DNA from: Nocardioides sp. WS12
GTDB lineage: Bacteria; Actinomycetota; Actinomycetes; Propionibacteriales; Nocardioidaceae
NCBI RefSeq assembly: GCF_014108865.1
Contig: NZ_CP053928.1
Coordinates: forward strand, 2,914,001 to 2,978,000
DNA: 64,000 bases
Reading direction: 5' to 3'
Part shown: piece by piece, positions 13,664 to 22,891 of the stretch
Numbering within the stretch: the stretch's first letter is position 1
How the letters are laid out: each line of letters starts with the position of its first letter
The notes under the pieces: model-generated
Database searches by the model: none
Told to the model about the DNA's origin: nothing
The model's input: only the letters and a program-made list of their open reading frames with translations
Made by a program: the position numbers and the translations under genes

Positions 13664-14736
13664 TGGGTGCGTCCGCCCTGACCGGGCCGGTCGAGATCAT
13701 CGGCACCGGCCTGATCGGCACCTCGATCGCGCTGGCCTGTCGCCGTGCGGGACTCGAGGTGCTGCTGACCGATGCCGCCCCCGACCACGTCCGCACCGCG
13801 TCGGGGCTGGGTGCCGGGCGTCCCCGCGAGGCGGTCGATGTCCCGCAACTGGTCGTGGTCGCCGTACCGCCGGACGCCCTGGGTGCTGCGATTCGGCAGA
13901 CGCTCGACGCTGCCGGGCCCGAGACGTTCGTCACCGATGTCGGCAGCGTGAAGGGGGCGCCGCTCGACGCCGTCGCGAGCCATCCCGCCGTCAGCCGCTA
14001 CGTCGGCAGCCACCCGATGGCGGGCACCGAACACTCCGGGCCGTTGTCAGCGAGCGCGGCCATGTTCGACGGGCGCCCGTGGGCGATCACGCCGGGTCCG
14101 GACGCGACGCCGGCCGCCGTCCACGTCGTCGAGGCGCTCGTGAGGGTGTGTGGGGCCGTTCCGGTGCACCTGCCGCCAGGAGAGCACGATCGGGCGGTGG
14201 CCCGTACGTCGCACGTCCCGCACCTGATGGCGGCCCTCGTTGCCGGCACCCTGGCCGGCGCGACACCGGCTCATCTGGCCCTCTCCGGCACCGGTGTGCG
14301 CGATGTCACCCGCGTCGCCGGCGGCGACCCACGCCTGTACAGCCAGATCATCGGCGGCAACGCGGAAGCGGTGGCTGCACTGCTCGGTGAGGTGCGCGAG
14401 CGCCTCGACCTGGTGCTGGAAGCAGTCGCCGGCAAGGACCGGGTCGGACTCGAGTCGCTGCTGGCCTACGGCCAGGCGGGAACGCGCGCAATTCCGGGCA
14501 AGCACGGCGCCGCACCGCAACCCATGGAAGCGGTTCGGGTCGCGGTTCCCGACCACCCGGGCGAGCTCGCCCGGCTCTTCGCCGACGCGGGCGCGAGCGG
14601 GGTCAACATCGAGGACGTCCGGATCGACCACGACCCCGGTCGCCCGGTGGGACTGGTGGAACTCGACGTCATCGAGACCCGCGCAGAGGAGTTGAGGGTC
14701 GCTCTGGAGTCGAATGGGTGGACGACTCACCGGTAG
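13663..14736 (+). CDS. tyrA: Prephenate dehydrogenase with C-terminal ACT domain
   Basis: NAD-dependent oxidative decarboxylation of prephenate to 4-hydroxyphenylpyruvate in tyrosine synthesis. The protein is 357 residues: Rossmann motif IIGTGLIGTS (residues 12-21), the conserved SHPMAGTE segment, the alpha-helical dehydrogenase domain, and an ACT domain from about residue 285 (VRVAVPDHPGELARLF) that probably binds tyrosine for feedback control. The ATG overlaps the previous stop (TGATG). Confidence 0.93.
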   Translation: MGASALTGPVEIIGTGLIGTSIALACRRAGLEVLLTDAAPDHVRTASGLGAGRPREAVDVPQLVVVAVPPDALGAAIRQTLDAAGPETFVTDVGSVKGAPLDAVASHPAVSRYVGSHPMAGTEHSGPLSASAAMFDGRPWAITPGPDATPAAVHVVEALVRVCGAVPVHLPPGEHDRAVARTSHVPHLMAALVAGTLAGATPAHLALSGTGVRDVTRVAGGDPRLYSQIIGGNAEAVAALLGEVRERLDLVLEAVAGKDRVGLESLLAYGQAGTRAIPGKHGAAPQPMEAVRVAVPDHPGELARLFADAGASGVNIEDVRIDHDPGRPVGLVELDVIETRAEELRVALESNGWTTHR

Positions 14737-14746
14737 TCTGCGGGCC

Positions 14747-15436
14747 GTGAACGTCCCCATTGATGCAGACCTTGCCGCCAACCAGACCGTGGTTGTCGCG
14801 GTTGACGGCACCTCGGGTTCGGGGAAGTCCAGCACCTGCCGGGCCGTTGCCGACCGCCTCGGCCTGCGCTACCTCGACACCGGCGCCCAGTACCGCGCCA
14901 TCACCTGGTGGATGCTCGACAACGGCGTGGACGTCCACGATGCAGTCGCCGTGGCGGCAGCAGCGCTGACGCCGGTCCTCGTGTCCGGCACCGACCCGCT
15001 CGACCCGACCATCACGATCGACGGTGTCGACGTGTCGGTCGAGATCCGCAGCGACGCGGTCAACGGCGCTGTCTCGCCGGTCAGCACCGTCCCGGAGGTG
15101 CGCGCGCGCCTGGTCGACTTGCAGCGCGAGATCGTCGGCGCAGGCGGCATCGTCGTCGAAGGACGCGACATCGGATCGGTCGTCTGGCCCGAGGCCGAGG
15201 TCAAGATCTATCTCACCGCCGACCCGGCCGCGCGGGCCGCCCGACGTGCCCTCGAAGCGGGCGGGGCCGACGTCGCTGCGACCCAGGAGTCGCTGCTCGC
15301 GCGCGACAAGATCGACTCCGGCCGGGCAGTTGCCCCGCTGACCATGGCCGACGGCGCCATCCACGTCGACTCCACCGACCTGACGCTCGACGAGGTCGTC
15401 GACCTGGTGGTGGGGCTGGTGATGGAGCGAGTTTGA
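14747..15436 (+). CDS. cmk: Cytidylate kinase
   Basis: Phosphorylates CMP and dCMP. It has 229 residues from GTG 14747, with the P-loop GTSGSGKS at 21-28, the NMP-binding block YLDTGAQYRAIT, and GRDIGSVVWPEAEVKIYLTA near the lid. TAGTCT lies 8 nt before the GTG without a ribosome-binding site, so a leaderless promoter is likely. ATG 14714 in frame is an alternative start inside tyrA. The stop overlaps the TTG start of the next gene. Confidence 0.94.
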   Translation: MNVPIDADLAANQTVVVAVDGTSGSGKSSTCRAVADRLGLRYLDTGAQYRAITWWMLDNGVDVHDAVAVAAAALTPVLVSGTDPLDPTITIDGVDVSVEIRSDAVNGAVSPVSTVPEVRARLVDLQREIVGAGGIVVEGRDIGSVVWPEAEVKIYLTADPAARAARRALEAGGADVAATQESLLARDKIDSGRAVAPLTMADGAIHVDSTDLTLDEVVDLVVGLVMERV

Positions 15437-16131
15437 ACAGCGACGTCGCCCAGACTCCGCCGCGCTGGCTGCTGGTGCGGGCCAGGCCCGCGTCGGCCTG
15501 GCTGATCCGCCGTCGGTACGACGTCCGCGTGCACCACCCCGAGCGCTTCCCCGCCACGGGGCCGGTGGTCGTGGCGGGCAACCACGTGGGCCTGATCGAC
15601 GGTCCGCTGATGTCGATCTTCGCGCCCCGGCCGGTGCATGCACTGACGAAACGGGAGATGTTCAAGGGACCCCTCGGCGGGTTCCTGCGCCGCGCCGGCC
15701 AGATCAGGCTGGACCGCTTCAACTACGACCCGGCCGCCATCCGGACCGCGATCAACGTGTTGCGGAGTGGGCACACCGTCGGTGTCTTCCCCGAAGGCAC
15801 CCGTGGGACCGGCAAATTCGACGCGCACTTCCACTCCGGGGCGGCGTACCTCGCGCTCGTCACGGGCGCTCCCGTCGTACCCCTGACGTTCCTGGGGACC
15901 CGGGAACCGGGTGGTTCCAGCGGCTCGCTGCCCGCGAAGGGCACTCGGATCGACATCGTCGTGGGAAAGCCGATGGTCGTCGATGCTGTGCCTTGGCCCC
16001 GGACGCGAGACCATGTACGTCTGACGTCGGCCGCTCTGCGTGCGCACATGCGCAGCGGGCTCGCCGATGCCCTCGACGAAACAGGGCGGACCTTGCCCGG
16101 TCCGCTCCCGCAAGGAGACCGTGATGAGTGA
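15433..16131 (+). CDS. 1-acyl-sn-glycerol-3-phosphate acyltransferase family protein
   Basis: PlsC-like membrane-associated acyltransferase of phospholipid synthesis, 232 residues. The HX4D catalytic motif is NHVGLID (His51, Asp56) and the glycerolphosphate-binding motif is FPEGTR at 119-124. The probable start is TTG 15433, overlapping the cmk stop, with GGAG 6 nt before it. The next in-frame start would delete conserved N-terminal sequence. cmk-plsC-der is a conserved actinobacterial order. Confidence 0.9.
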   Translation: MNSDVAQTPPRWLLVRARPASAWLIRRRYDVRVHHPERFPATGPVVVAGNHVGLIDGPLMSIFAPRPVHALTKREMFKGPLGGFLRRAGQIRLDRFNYDPAAIRTAINVLRSGHTVGVFPEGTRGTGKFDAHFHSGAAYLALVTGAPVVPLTFLGTREPGGSSGSLPAKGTRIDIVVGKPMVVDAVPWPRTRDHVRLTSAALRAHMRSGLADALDETGRTLPGPLPQGDRDE

Positions 16132-17503
16132 AGACGACCTGACGCCTGAGGGTGAACTGACGGGCGAGGCTGCCCCATCGGTGGGCACCGTCCCCGTTCT
16201 CGCCGTCGTCGGCCGGCCGAACGTCGGCAAGTCCACGCTGGTCAACCGGATCATCGGCCGCCGCGAGGCGGTCGTGCAGGACATCCCCGGGGTGACCCGT
16301 GACCGGGTGTCCTACGACGCCGAGTGGAATGGCCGAGCGTTCACGCTCGTCGACACCGGTGGCTGGGACCCCGACGCCCGCGGCATGGCCGAGCGGATCC
16401 GCGCGCAGGCCGAGATCGCCGTCGGCCTCGCGGACGCCGTGCTGTTCGTCGTCGACGCGACGATCGGCATCACCGACGCTGACGAGGCCGTGGTGCGCGT
16501 GCTCCGCCGAGCCGACAAGAAGGTCGTCCTGGTGGCCAACAAGGTCGATGACGAGCGGGCGGAGGCCCAGGCGTTCGGTCTGTGGAACCTCGGCCTCGGC
16601 GAGCCGCACATGGTTTCGGCGCTGCACGGTCGTGGTTCGGGCGACCTGCTGGACGCCGTACTCGACGTGCTTCCTCCCGCGCCGGAAGCCGGCGACGCGG
16701 TGATCGGCGGGCCACGCCGGATCGCGATCGTGGGTCGCCCGAACGTCGGCAAGTCCTCGCTGCTGAACAAGCTTGCAGGGGAGGAGCGCTCCGTCGTCGA
16801 CAACGTCGCCGGCACGACCGTCGACCCCGTTGACGAGATCGTGGACATGGGCGGCAAGTCCTGGCGCTTCATCGACACTGCCGGCATCCGCAAGCGCGTC
16901 AAGGAGGCCTCGGGCCACGAGTACTACGCCTGGCTGCGCACCTCGACGGCGATTGAGCGGGCCGAGGTCTGCGTGCTGGTCCTCGACGGCAGTGAATCGG
17001 TCGCCGAGCAGGACATGCGGATCCTCCAGGAGGTGCGCGAGGCCGGCAAGGCGCTCGTGATCGCCTTCAACAAGTGGGACAAGGTCGACGCCGAGCGTCG
17101 CTACTTCCTCGACCGCGAGATCGAGCGCGACCTGGTCCAGGTGCTGTGGGCACCGCGGATCAACCTCACCGCGCTGACGGGGTGGCACATCGACCGTCTG
17201 GTGCCGGCGCTGGAGAAGGCCATCGAGGGCTGGGAGACCCGGATCACCACCGGAGCGTTCAACGCGTTCCTCGGCCGGATCGTCGCCGAGCACCCGCACC
17301 CGGTGCGTGGCGGCAAGCAGCCGCGCATCCTGTTCGGCAGCCAGGTGCAGTCCGCGCCGCCGACCTTCAAGCTGTTCACCTCTGGCCAGCTCGACGCGGG
17401 CTACCTGCGCTTCATCGAGCGCCGGTTGCGCGAGGAGTTCGGCTTCGTCGGAACGCCGATCGAGATGAAGGTGCAGGCCCGGGAGAAGCGCAAGCGCACC
17501 TAG
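16124..17503 (+). CDS. der: Ribosome biogenesis GTPase Der
   Basis: Essential GTPase with two G domains that helps mature the 50S ribosomal subunit. The protein is 459 residues from ATG 16124, preceded by AAGGAG. The first P-loop is GRPNVGKST (30-38) and the second GRPNVGKSS in mid-protein, each with downstream DTGG/DTAG and NKxD-type motifs (NKVDD, NKWDK). A C-terminal KH-like domain ends in a basic tail. It overlaps plsC by 8 bases and probably closes this operon. Confidence 0.96.
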   Translation: MSEDDLTPEGELTGEAAPSVGTVPVLAVVGRPNVGKSTLVNRIIGRREAVVQDIPGVTRDRVSYDAEWNGRAFTLVDTGGWDPDARGMAERIRAQAEIAVGLADAVLFVVDATIGITDADEAVVRVLRRADKKVVLVANKVDDERAEAQAFGLWNLGLGEPHMVSALHGRGSGDLLDAVLDVLPPAPEAGDAVIGGPRRIAIVGRPNVGKSSLLNKLAGEERSVVDNVAGTTVDPVDEIVDMGGKSWRFIDTAGIRKRVKEASGHEYYAWLRTSTAIERAEVCVLVLDGSESVAEQDMRILQEVREAGKALVIAFNKWDKVDAERRYFLDREIERDLVQVLWAPRINLTALTGWHIDRLVPALEKAIEGWETRITTGAFNAFLGRIVAEHPHPVRGGKQPRILFGSQVQSAPPTFKLFTSGQLDAGYLRFIERRLREEFGFVGTPIEMKVQAREKRKRT

Positions 17504-17563
17504 GGCAAGTCCTGGTCGTCGCTTTGGGGTGGGGGGTTTGGTCCCCGCGCCGCGTGGAAGGGT

Positions 17564-17586
17564 CCTTTCCGAGCTTCTCGGAAAGG
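17564..17586 (+). terminator. Strong hairpin between der and the lipoprotein gene
   Basis: CCTTTCCGAG and CTCGGAAAGG form a perfect 10-bp stem with a 3-nt loop, followed by GTCGTTGTTGTG. It could terminate the der transcript. Its 3' arm (GGAAAGG) is also the only ribosome-binding-site-like sequence for the GTG at 17596, 10 nt downstream, so the hairpin may instead or also mask translation of that gene. Confidence 0.6.
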
Positions 17587-17595
17587 GTCGTTGTT

Positions 17596-18573
17596 GTGAA
17601 TCGCTTGCTCGTGTTCCTGGTCGTACTGACCGTCGTCGGTGCTGCCGGTTGCAGTACGGAGGGTGAGGGGTCCAGCGACGATGTCGTCGCGGTCGCCGGA
17701 ACGGTGGACCTGAGCGGCACCGAAGTCGAGGTGGTGCTGCCCAGCGGCGTCTTCACCTTCACGATCACCGAGCCGCGCGACGTCGTCCCGGCTGAGGACG
17801 CGGGGGACGACGCGGAGCACGAGGCACCCGAGGGCCAGGCCTACGTCGGGCTGGGCTGGGCGCAGTCCGGTACGGCGCCGGCGTTCGGACCGATCCTCCA
17901 CGGCACCACGCCCCAGAAGGGCACCGTTCGCGTGCGTTCGGGCGACGATGTCCTGGATGCACTGACGGTGGACACCCAGAAGAGTTCGGGCGAAGGCGCC
18001 TGGGTGCTGGTTCCCGAGGACCTTGCCGACGTCGTGGCCGAGATCGCCTACGACGGCCAGGTCCAGACCCTCGATCTTGCCGACGCCGTCGTCGAACAGG
18101 GCGCGGCCGCCGGCCTCTACGACATCGCGACGTTGCCCACCGACTGCCCGGACGCACGGGAGACGGGGGCGACCCTGCGCTACGCCATCGACTGCACGAC
18201 CAGCGCGGCCACCCCGACGCCGTACGTCGCGGACCTGGGCTGGGCCTCCGAGGGCGAGGGCTGGCTGGTCCTCGACCTCACCCTGCAACCCTCCGGCTTC
18301 CAGTGGAGCAACGGGAACGACTCCGGACGCTTCACCGTCGAGGCGCAGCGAGGCGACCTGGGTGCGGCCCAGGTGCTGGCCTCCTCGGACCTGCCTGCTG
18401 ACGGCTACGCCGCGACCATCGCCGTACCGGCGAAGGTGGGCGCGCCGACCACCCTCTCGTTGACCCGCACCTACGACCTGACCCGGTCCGGATCGGGTTC
18501 GGGTCCCGCCACGTCGCGTGCCGAATACACCGCTTCACTTCAACTGCCGGCCCTGCCGGGAAAGGACAACTGA
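17596..18573 (+). CDS. Predicted lipoprotein, unknown function
   Basis: A 325-residue exported protein. The N-terminus is a short signal peptide (MNRLLVFLVVLTVVGAAGC) with a lipobox-like AAGC, so Cys19 is the probable lipidated residue. After an acidic Ser/Gly stretch, the body is beta-rich (alternating VEVVLPSGVFTFTITE-type strands) in two similar-sized halves. No enzymatic motif is seen. The start GTG 17596 is set by the signal peptide. The stop overlaps the next ATG by one base (TGATG). It heads a four-gene coupled operon with ESX-substrate-like proteins, suggesting a cell-envelope or secretion-linked role (inference). Confidence 0.8.
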   Translation: MNRLLVFLVVLTVVGAAGCSTEGEGSSDDVVAVAGTVDLSGTEVEVVLPSGVFTFTITEPRDVVPAEDAGDDAEHEAPEGQAYVGLGWAQSGTAPAFGPILHGTTPQKGTVRVRSGDDVLDALTVDTQKSSGEGAWVLVPEDLADVVAEIAYDGQVQTLDLADAVVEQGAAAGLYDIATLPTDCPDARETGATLRYAIDCTTSAATPTPYVADLGWASEGEGWLVLDLTLQPSGFQWSNGNDSGRFTVEAQRGDLGAAQVLASSDLPADGYAATIAVPAKVGAPTTLSLTRTYDLTRSGSGSGPATSRAEYTASLQLPALPGKDN

Positions 18574-18920
18574 TGCCGACCCCTGAAGAACTCGCGGTCG
18601 ATCTCCACGACCTGTGGTTCGCGGAGCAGACCCTGGATCTGATTGCTTCGTCCCACTTCAACGCCTCCCTCACGGTGGCGCTCACCGAGGCGAGCTACGC
18701 GCTGACCCGACCCGCCTCGATCGGTCTGGGTGCAACGGGGTTCAACGACGCCTTCGAAGCGCTCAAGGGTCAGATCAACGACGTCCTGAACACGAACCAC
18801 ACCAACCTGAAGGATTCCGCGGCGGCCATGCGCTTGTGCATCGCGGACTTCACTGCCACCGACGATGCGGTCAAGCAGGAGCTGAACAAGCGCAAGCAGG
18901 AGATTCCCTACGATGAGTGA
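18573..18920 (+). CDS. Small helical protein, WXG100/EspC-like
   Basis: A 115-residue, fully alpha-helical protein with no signal peptide or membrane segment. Two helical stretches surround a central GLGATGFNDAFEALK turn region, and the C-terminal helix reads IADFTATDDAVKQELNKRK. Size and pattern resemble the WXG100 or EspC-type small proteins exported by type VII (ESX) systems, though no strict WxG is present. It is coupled at both ends to its neighbours (1-nt and 8-nt overlaps), so it is probably made in fixed ratio with the larger WxG protein. The function is unproven. Confidence 0.7.
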   Translation: MPTPEELAVDLHDLWFAEQTLDLIASSHFNASLTVALTEASYALTRPASIGLGATGFNDAFEALKGQINDVLNTNHTNLKDSAAAMRLCIADFTATDDAVKQELNKRKQEIPYDE

Positions 18921-19995
18921 CAACTACGGCGACATCGTCTCCGAGGGCAAGTCGTTGAAGGAGCGCTTCATCGAGCTGGAGATCGAGTACCAGGCGATGC
19001 AGGCCTACAACTACGGCAACTACGACGAGTACAAGTGGACGGATGAGGAGAAGCTCCAGCAGCTCTCCAGCTACACCAATGAGTACCGCGACGAGATCGC
19101 CTCGTGGTTCGCCGACCTCGATGAGATGTTCGCGGACCTTGCCGATCTTCCCGACCCGGCGTCGCTGATCAGCGCTGCCGAGGGCCTGGAACCCGCGTTG
19201 GTGCAGTTGGCCGGACCCATCGGCCAGGTCGACCTCGGCAACGGCGTCCAGTACCCGCCGCAGCCGAACTTCTCACGGCTGCCCAGCATGGAGAACTACC
19301 TGGTCGACTGGAACGGTGTCGCCGCAGACAACTTCAAGTCCAACTACCTGCCGAAGTTCGCTGCCGTTGCACACCATGAGTTCCATGCGGTGGCGAGCCT
19401 CAAGTCGGCACTCCTGGCCGCCGCGGAGATGTGGAAGCAGGCGCGACTGGATGTCAGCAACATCATCGACGAGTGCAACTCGGCCCTCGATGACTACGAC
19501 GGAGGCAAGGACTCGGCCGACGCCGTGATGGCGCTGGGCATCATCGGGGCCATCGTCGCTGTCGCAGCGGTGCCGTTCACCGGCGGCTCGTCGGCGGTCC
19601 TGTACTGGACCCTGGCCGGATCGGCGTTGACGGTCACCGGTGCTGTGGTGGGCAACCCGCCCGAGCCCAAGAAGGAACTGGACATCAAGGGCGACAGCCC
19701 GGCCGAGATCTGCCAGTCGCTGCGCGAGGGCATCTCCGACATGAAGATCCAGTGGATCGAGGACGAGGCGTTCATCCGGGACCAGCTCTACCGCCTCTCC
19801 GACACGATCAGCGGCTACTCCTCGCCGAGCGGGTCCGATGGAGAGCCGCGGCCGCGTTACCCGTACTACGGCGGCTACACCTCGGACCACACGTACAGCG
19901 AGGACACCGTGCACGGCTTCGTGCTCCCGCGTCCGTCACTGGCTGACCTGGGTCCGGGCAATGTTCGTGGTGGCTTCGGACAGCCGGAGGTCTGA
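18913..19995 (+). CDS. Large helical protein with WxG-like motif, possible type VII secretion substrate
   Basis: A 360-residue protein: an acidic, Tyr-rich N-terminal helical region (about 1-100), then a WNG motif in VDWNGVAADNFKSNYL (about residues 134-149). This looks like the W-x-G turn of ESX substrates. A second long helix follows, then a hydrophobic stretch (about 208-250, AVMALGIIGAIVAVAA and a second segment) that could insert in membrane. The C-terminal tail is Tyr/Pro/Gly-rich and probably disordered. The architecture is reminiscent of EspB-like or LXG/WXG effector proteins without a toxin domain. The family is not recognised; this is inference from pattern. Confidence 0.7.
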   Translation: MSDNYGDIVSEGKSLKERFIELEIEYQAMQAYNYGNYDEYKWTDEEKLQQLSSYTNEYRDEIASWFADLDEMFADLADLPDPASLISAAEGLEPALVQLAGPIGQVDLGNGVQYPPQPNFSRLPSMENYLVDWNGVAADNFKSNYLPKFAAVAHHEFHAVASLKSALLAAAEMWKQARLDVSNIIDECNSALDDYDGGKDSADAVMALGIIGAIVAVAAVPFTGGSSAVLYWTLAGSALTVTGAVVGNPPEPKKELDIKGDSPAEICQSLREGISDMKIQWIEDEAFIRDQLYRLSDTISGYSSPSGSDGEPRPRYPYYGGYTSDHTYSEDTVHGFVLPRPSLADLGPGNVRGGFGQPEV

Positions 19996-19996
19996 C

Positions 19997-20497
19997 ATGG
20001 TGACGATGCAGGAACATCTCGACACGATGGTGGTGGATGTCGCCACGCCGGATGAAACGACCTTCGCCCGGCTGACGGGACGCCGCAAGGTGGACGTCTG
20101 GTTCGCTCCGGGTTACTACGCCCGGTCGACGGACGAGCGGGTCGCGGCGAAGCTCGTCCTGGCCGCCCGGTTGCTCTGGGTCGCCCGGACCAAGGAGTAC
20201 TACCGGTTCAAGAGCGAGCAACTGGGTCGGACCGTGCGGGGTGAGGGCACGCCGCAGACGCCTCGGCAGGAGGAGCGGCGCGAGGCGCGCGCCCGGATCC
20301 ACGCGGTGGGGGAGTCCAGCGGGGGGCTGGTGCGGATCGAGGCGGTCGGCCTGTTCCACTGGACCGTGCTGATCGCGCCCGGCACCGTCCCGGCGGTTCC
20401 GGAGGAGACGCTGTCCGCCGCTCTCGGCGAGGCGGCCTCCCGGCTGATCGAGCAGCACGAGAACCAGCTCTCCTCGGTCTGGGCGCGGGCGACCTGA
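19997..20497 (+). CDS. Conserved hypothetical cytosolic protein of the ESX-like operon
   Basis: A 166-residue protein starting at ATG 19997, one base after the previous gene, with CGGAGG as ribosome-binding site. It is mixed alpha/beta with a central charged, Arg/Glu-rich linker (TPRQEERREARARIH) and ends in an amphipathic helix. It has no signal peptide. Its position after two ESX-substrate-like genes would fit a dedicated chaperone or immunity-type partner, but no motif supports either. It is the last gene of the coupled operon, followed by the SOS promoter of imuA'. Confidence 0.7.
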   Translation: MVTMQEHLDTMVVDVATPDETTFARLTGRRKVDVWFAPGYYARSTDERVAAKLVLAARLLWVARTKEYYRFKSEQLGRTVRGEGTPQTPRQEERREARARIHAVGESSGGLVRIEAVGLFHWTVLIAPGTVPAVPEETLSAALGEAASRLIEQHENQLSSVWARAT

Positions 20498-20509
20498 GCT
20501 CGCCTCCAC

Positions 20510-20538
20510 TTGCCATGTTCGAACACATGTTCGATCAT
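20510..20538 (+). promoter_or_regulatory. LexA-controlled promoter of imuA'-imuB
   Basis: A perfect actinobacterial LexA box, TCGAAC-ACAT-GTTCGA, lies at 20519-20534. It sits almost entirely within the 17-nt spacer of a promoter with -35 TTGCCA (20510-20515) and -10 GATCAT (20533-20538). The predicted start point, 7 nt on, is the GTG of imuA' at 20545, so the transcript should be leaderless and fully repressed when LexA is bound. Confidence 0.88.
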
Positions 20539-20544
20539 GGGTGA

Positions 20545-21150
20545 GTGACCGCCCGCCCGCTCGAAGCCGACCCACTTGCGCAGATCGAGCAGTTGCGTGG
20601 GCGGATCCAGGCGCTGCAGGGCGCTCCGACGCGACTGACGGTCCCGACCCTGGCGATGTTCGACGGGCTGGTGCAGTTGCGCACGGGTGGGGTCTACGGC
20701 GTCGACTCCGCCACCCTCGGGATGGCACTGGCCGCAGGGGCCTCACAGGCCGGTGAATGGGTCGGGTTTGCCGGCTGGGACGACTTCGGGGTCGAGGCCG
20801 CGCACCAGCACGGGATCGCGTTGACCCGCACCGTGCTGGTGCCCTCGCCCGGCGAGCACTGGCTGGAGGTCACCGCCGCGCTCGTCGACGTGCTGAAGGT
20901 GGTCGTGCTGCGCCCGACGGGTGTGGTCGATGCCAAGTCCGCCTCGATCCTCGACGCCCGGCTCCGGGCTCGTTCCGGGGTGCTGGTGGTCCAGGGGGAC
21001 TGGCCACGCTGTGAGGCGCGGCTCTCGTCCGAGAACACCACCTGGGAAGGCATCGGTCAGGGTCGCGGCCGACTACGTGAACGCCGGGTCGAGATCGTCG
21101 CGCGCCGCGGGGCAGGTGTCTCCGCGCGCTCTGCGGTGGTGCTGTCCTGA
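20545..21150 (+). CDS. imuA: Mutasome accessory protein ImuA' (RecA-like)
   Basis: A RecA-related but P-loop-lacking protein of 201 residues that, in mycobacteria, supports damage-induced mutagenesis with ImuB and DnaE2. The sequence follows the RecA core loosely (GVYGVDSATLGMALAAGASQ, WVGFAGWDDFGVEAA, VVVLRPTGVVD), without a Walker A Lys. The GTG start coincides with the predicted transcript start of the LexA-controlled promoter. It is followed by imuB after 13 nt. The assignment rests on the LexA box and the imuB neighbour as much as on sequence. Confidence 0.88.
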   Translation: MTARPLEADPLAQIEQLRGRIQALQGAPTRLTVPTLAMFDGLVQLRTGGVYGVDSATLGMALAAGASQAGEWVGFAGWDDFGVEAAHQHGIALTRTVLVPSPGEHWLEVTAALVDVLKVVVLRPTGVVDAKSASILDARLRARSGVLVVQGDWPRCEARLSSENTTWEGIGQGRGRLRERRVEIVARRGAGVSARSAVVLS

Positions 21151-21163
21151 TGGGGTCGGCCTG

Positions 21164-22828
21164 ATGCGGACCATGGTGGTCTGGTGCCCCGACTGGTCGG
21201 TGACGGCCGGGATGCTCGAGCTCGCCGACGGGAAGTCCCCGTCGGTCGAGCCGGTCGAGACCCATGCACCGGCCGTCGTACTCGCGAACAACAAGGTGGT
21301 CGTCTGCAACGCCGCCGCTCGCGCAGAAGGAGTACGACGCGGTCAGCGGCGACGGGATGCCCAGGCGCGGTGCCCCGACGTGGTGCTCCTCGCAGCCAAT
21401 CCGGACCGGGACGCCCGCTGGTTCGAGCCGGTGCTGGTCGCCGTGGAGGAGGTACGACCGGGAGTCGCGCCGATCCGTCCGGGGCTGCTGGCCGTGCCGG
21501 CGCCGGGGCGTTACTTCGCCCGGTCCGGGGTGGGGGGCGAGCAGGCGGCTGCGGCGCTGCTGGCCGAGCACCTGGTGGGCGTGGGGGTGTGGGACTGCCG
21601 GTTCGGGGTCGCCGATGATCTCTACACCGCTGAACGCGCGGCCCGACTGGCCACACCCCAGGACTGTGTCGCTGTCCCGCCGGGTGAGTCGGCGGCGTTC
21701 CTTCGGGGCCAGCCGGTGACGGTGCTGGCCGACGACGGTCCCGAAGGTGCCGAGCTCGCCGATCTGTTGCGTCGACTGGGACTGGTGCTGCTGGGTGACT
21801 TCGCGGCGCTCGCCGCCGGCGAGATCAGCAACCGCTTCGGCGTCTACGGCGTGGAGGTCTGGCGTCGGGTGCAGGGGGTCGAAGTCGTCCGGCTTGCCTC
21901 ACGCACCCCGCCGCCCGAACTGGCGTGCGAGATCTCCTTCGAGCCGCCGCTCGATTCGGCAGAGGCGGTCACCTTCAGCGCCCGGACGACGGCCGAGCGG
22001 TTCATTGCCGGATTGGCGAGCCGGCAACTCGTGGCGACGGGGGTGCGGATCGAAGCGGAGTTCGAACCGGTCGGGTCGGTCGGCGTCGCCGTGTCCGCCC
22101 GGACCTGGCTGCACCCGCGCTGCTTCACTTCACGCGATCTCGTCGACCGGGTGCACTGGCAACTCCAGGCCGGGATGGCCAGTTCTGGCCTGCGCAGTCG
22201 CAAGTCCCTCGGAGAGGCGATCAGCGCGCCGGTCATGTTGGTGCGCTTCCTGCCCGAGGTCGTCGAACCGGCCGGTGACCACGCCGACGGCCTGTGGGGT
22301 GGTGGCGCCGATGACCAGGTTGTCCGCGGGGTCGCGCGCGTCCAGGCCATGGTCGGGTACGACGCCGTCCGGGTCCCCGTCCTCCAGGGCGGCCGCGGTG
22401 CGGCCGACCGCCAGGCGATGGTGCCGTGGGGAGAGCGGGCGACCGGGTTGCGACCGGTGGACCGGCCGTGGCCGGGACGGATCCCCGGACCGGCGCCGAC
22501 CCGGGTGTTCGCCGAGCCGCTCGAGGCCGAGGTGGTCGACGAAGCCGGAGTGCTGGTCGCGGTGACCGGTCGGGGCGTGGTGACCGGCGAGCCGTGGCAG
22601 TTCCGGATCGGCCCGTCCTCGGGTCGACGCGCCTTTCCGCGGATGCCCGTGGCGTCCTGGGCTGGCCCCTGGCCGGTGGACGAGTCCTGGTGGCTGGGTG
22701 TGGCCGCCGGTGGGCGGGCTGCCCGTTTCCAGGTCGTCGGGGTCGACGGGCGCGCGTGGTTGTTGAAGTGGAGCTCGGCGGCGCCGGAGGGCAGGGGCGT
22801 CTGGGAGGTCGAGGCGGCGTACGACTGA
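21164..22828 (+). CDS. imuB: Mutasome protein ImuB (Y-family polymerase-like, non-catalytic)
   Basis: A Y-family DNA polymerase homologue that recruits DnaE2 to the sliding clamp during SOS mutagenesis. It has 554 residues from ATG 21164. The N-terminal palm region starts MRTMVVWCPDWSV. The segment that carries the catalytic SIDE-type motif in active polymerases reads RPGLLAVPAPGRYF here, so two acidic ligands are missing, as usual in ImuB. The little-finger region and a long C-terminal extension (from about 370) complete it. It is cotranscribed with imuA'. dnaE2 lies 7 kb downstream under its own SOS promoter. Confidence 0.92.
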   Translation: MRTMVVWCPDWSVTAGMLELADGKSPSVEPVETHAPAVVLANNKVVVCNAAARAEGVRRGQRRRDAQARCPDVVLLAANPDRDARWFEPVLVAVEEVRPGVAPIRPGLLAVPAPGRYFARSGVGGEQAAAALLAEHLVGVGVWDCRFGVADDLYTAERAARLATPQDCVAVPPGESAAFLRGQPVTVLADDGPEGAELADLLRRLGLVLLGDFAALAAGEISNRFGVYGVEVWRRVQGVEVVRLASRTPPPELACEISFEPPLDSAEAVTFSARTTAERFIAGLASRQLVATGVRIEAEFEPVGSVGVAVSARTWLHPRCFTSRDLVDRVHWQLQAGMASSGLRSRKSLGEAISAPVMLVRFLPEVVEPAGDHADGLWGGGADDQVVRGVARVQAMVGYDAVRVPVLQGGRGAADRQAMVPWGERATGLRPVDRPWPGRIPGPAPTRVFAEPLEAEVVDEAGVLVAVTGRGVVTGEPWQFRIGPSSGRRAFPRMPVASWAGPWPVDESWWLGVAAGGRAARFQVVGVDGRAWLLKWSSAAPEGRGVWEVEAAYD

Positions 22829-22891
22829 CCTCGCGCGTCTCACGCCGACGGGTCTACGCTGCGGAGCAATCGAACCCAGGAGGCTCTCCCC

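Noticed and set aside
21164..22828. Loss of catalytic acids in the Y-family protein as a sign of a broken gene
   Set aside because: ImuB proteins typically lack these residues and act as adaptors; the frame is intact.
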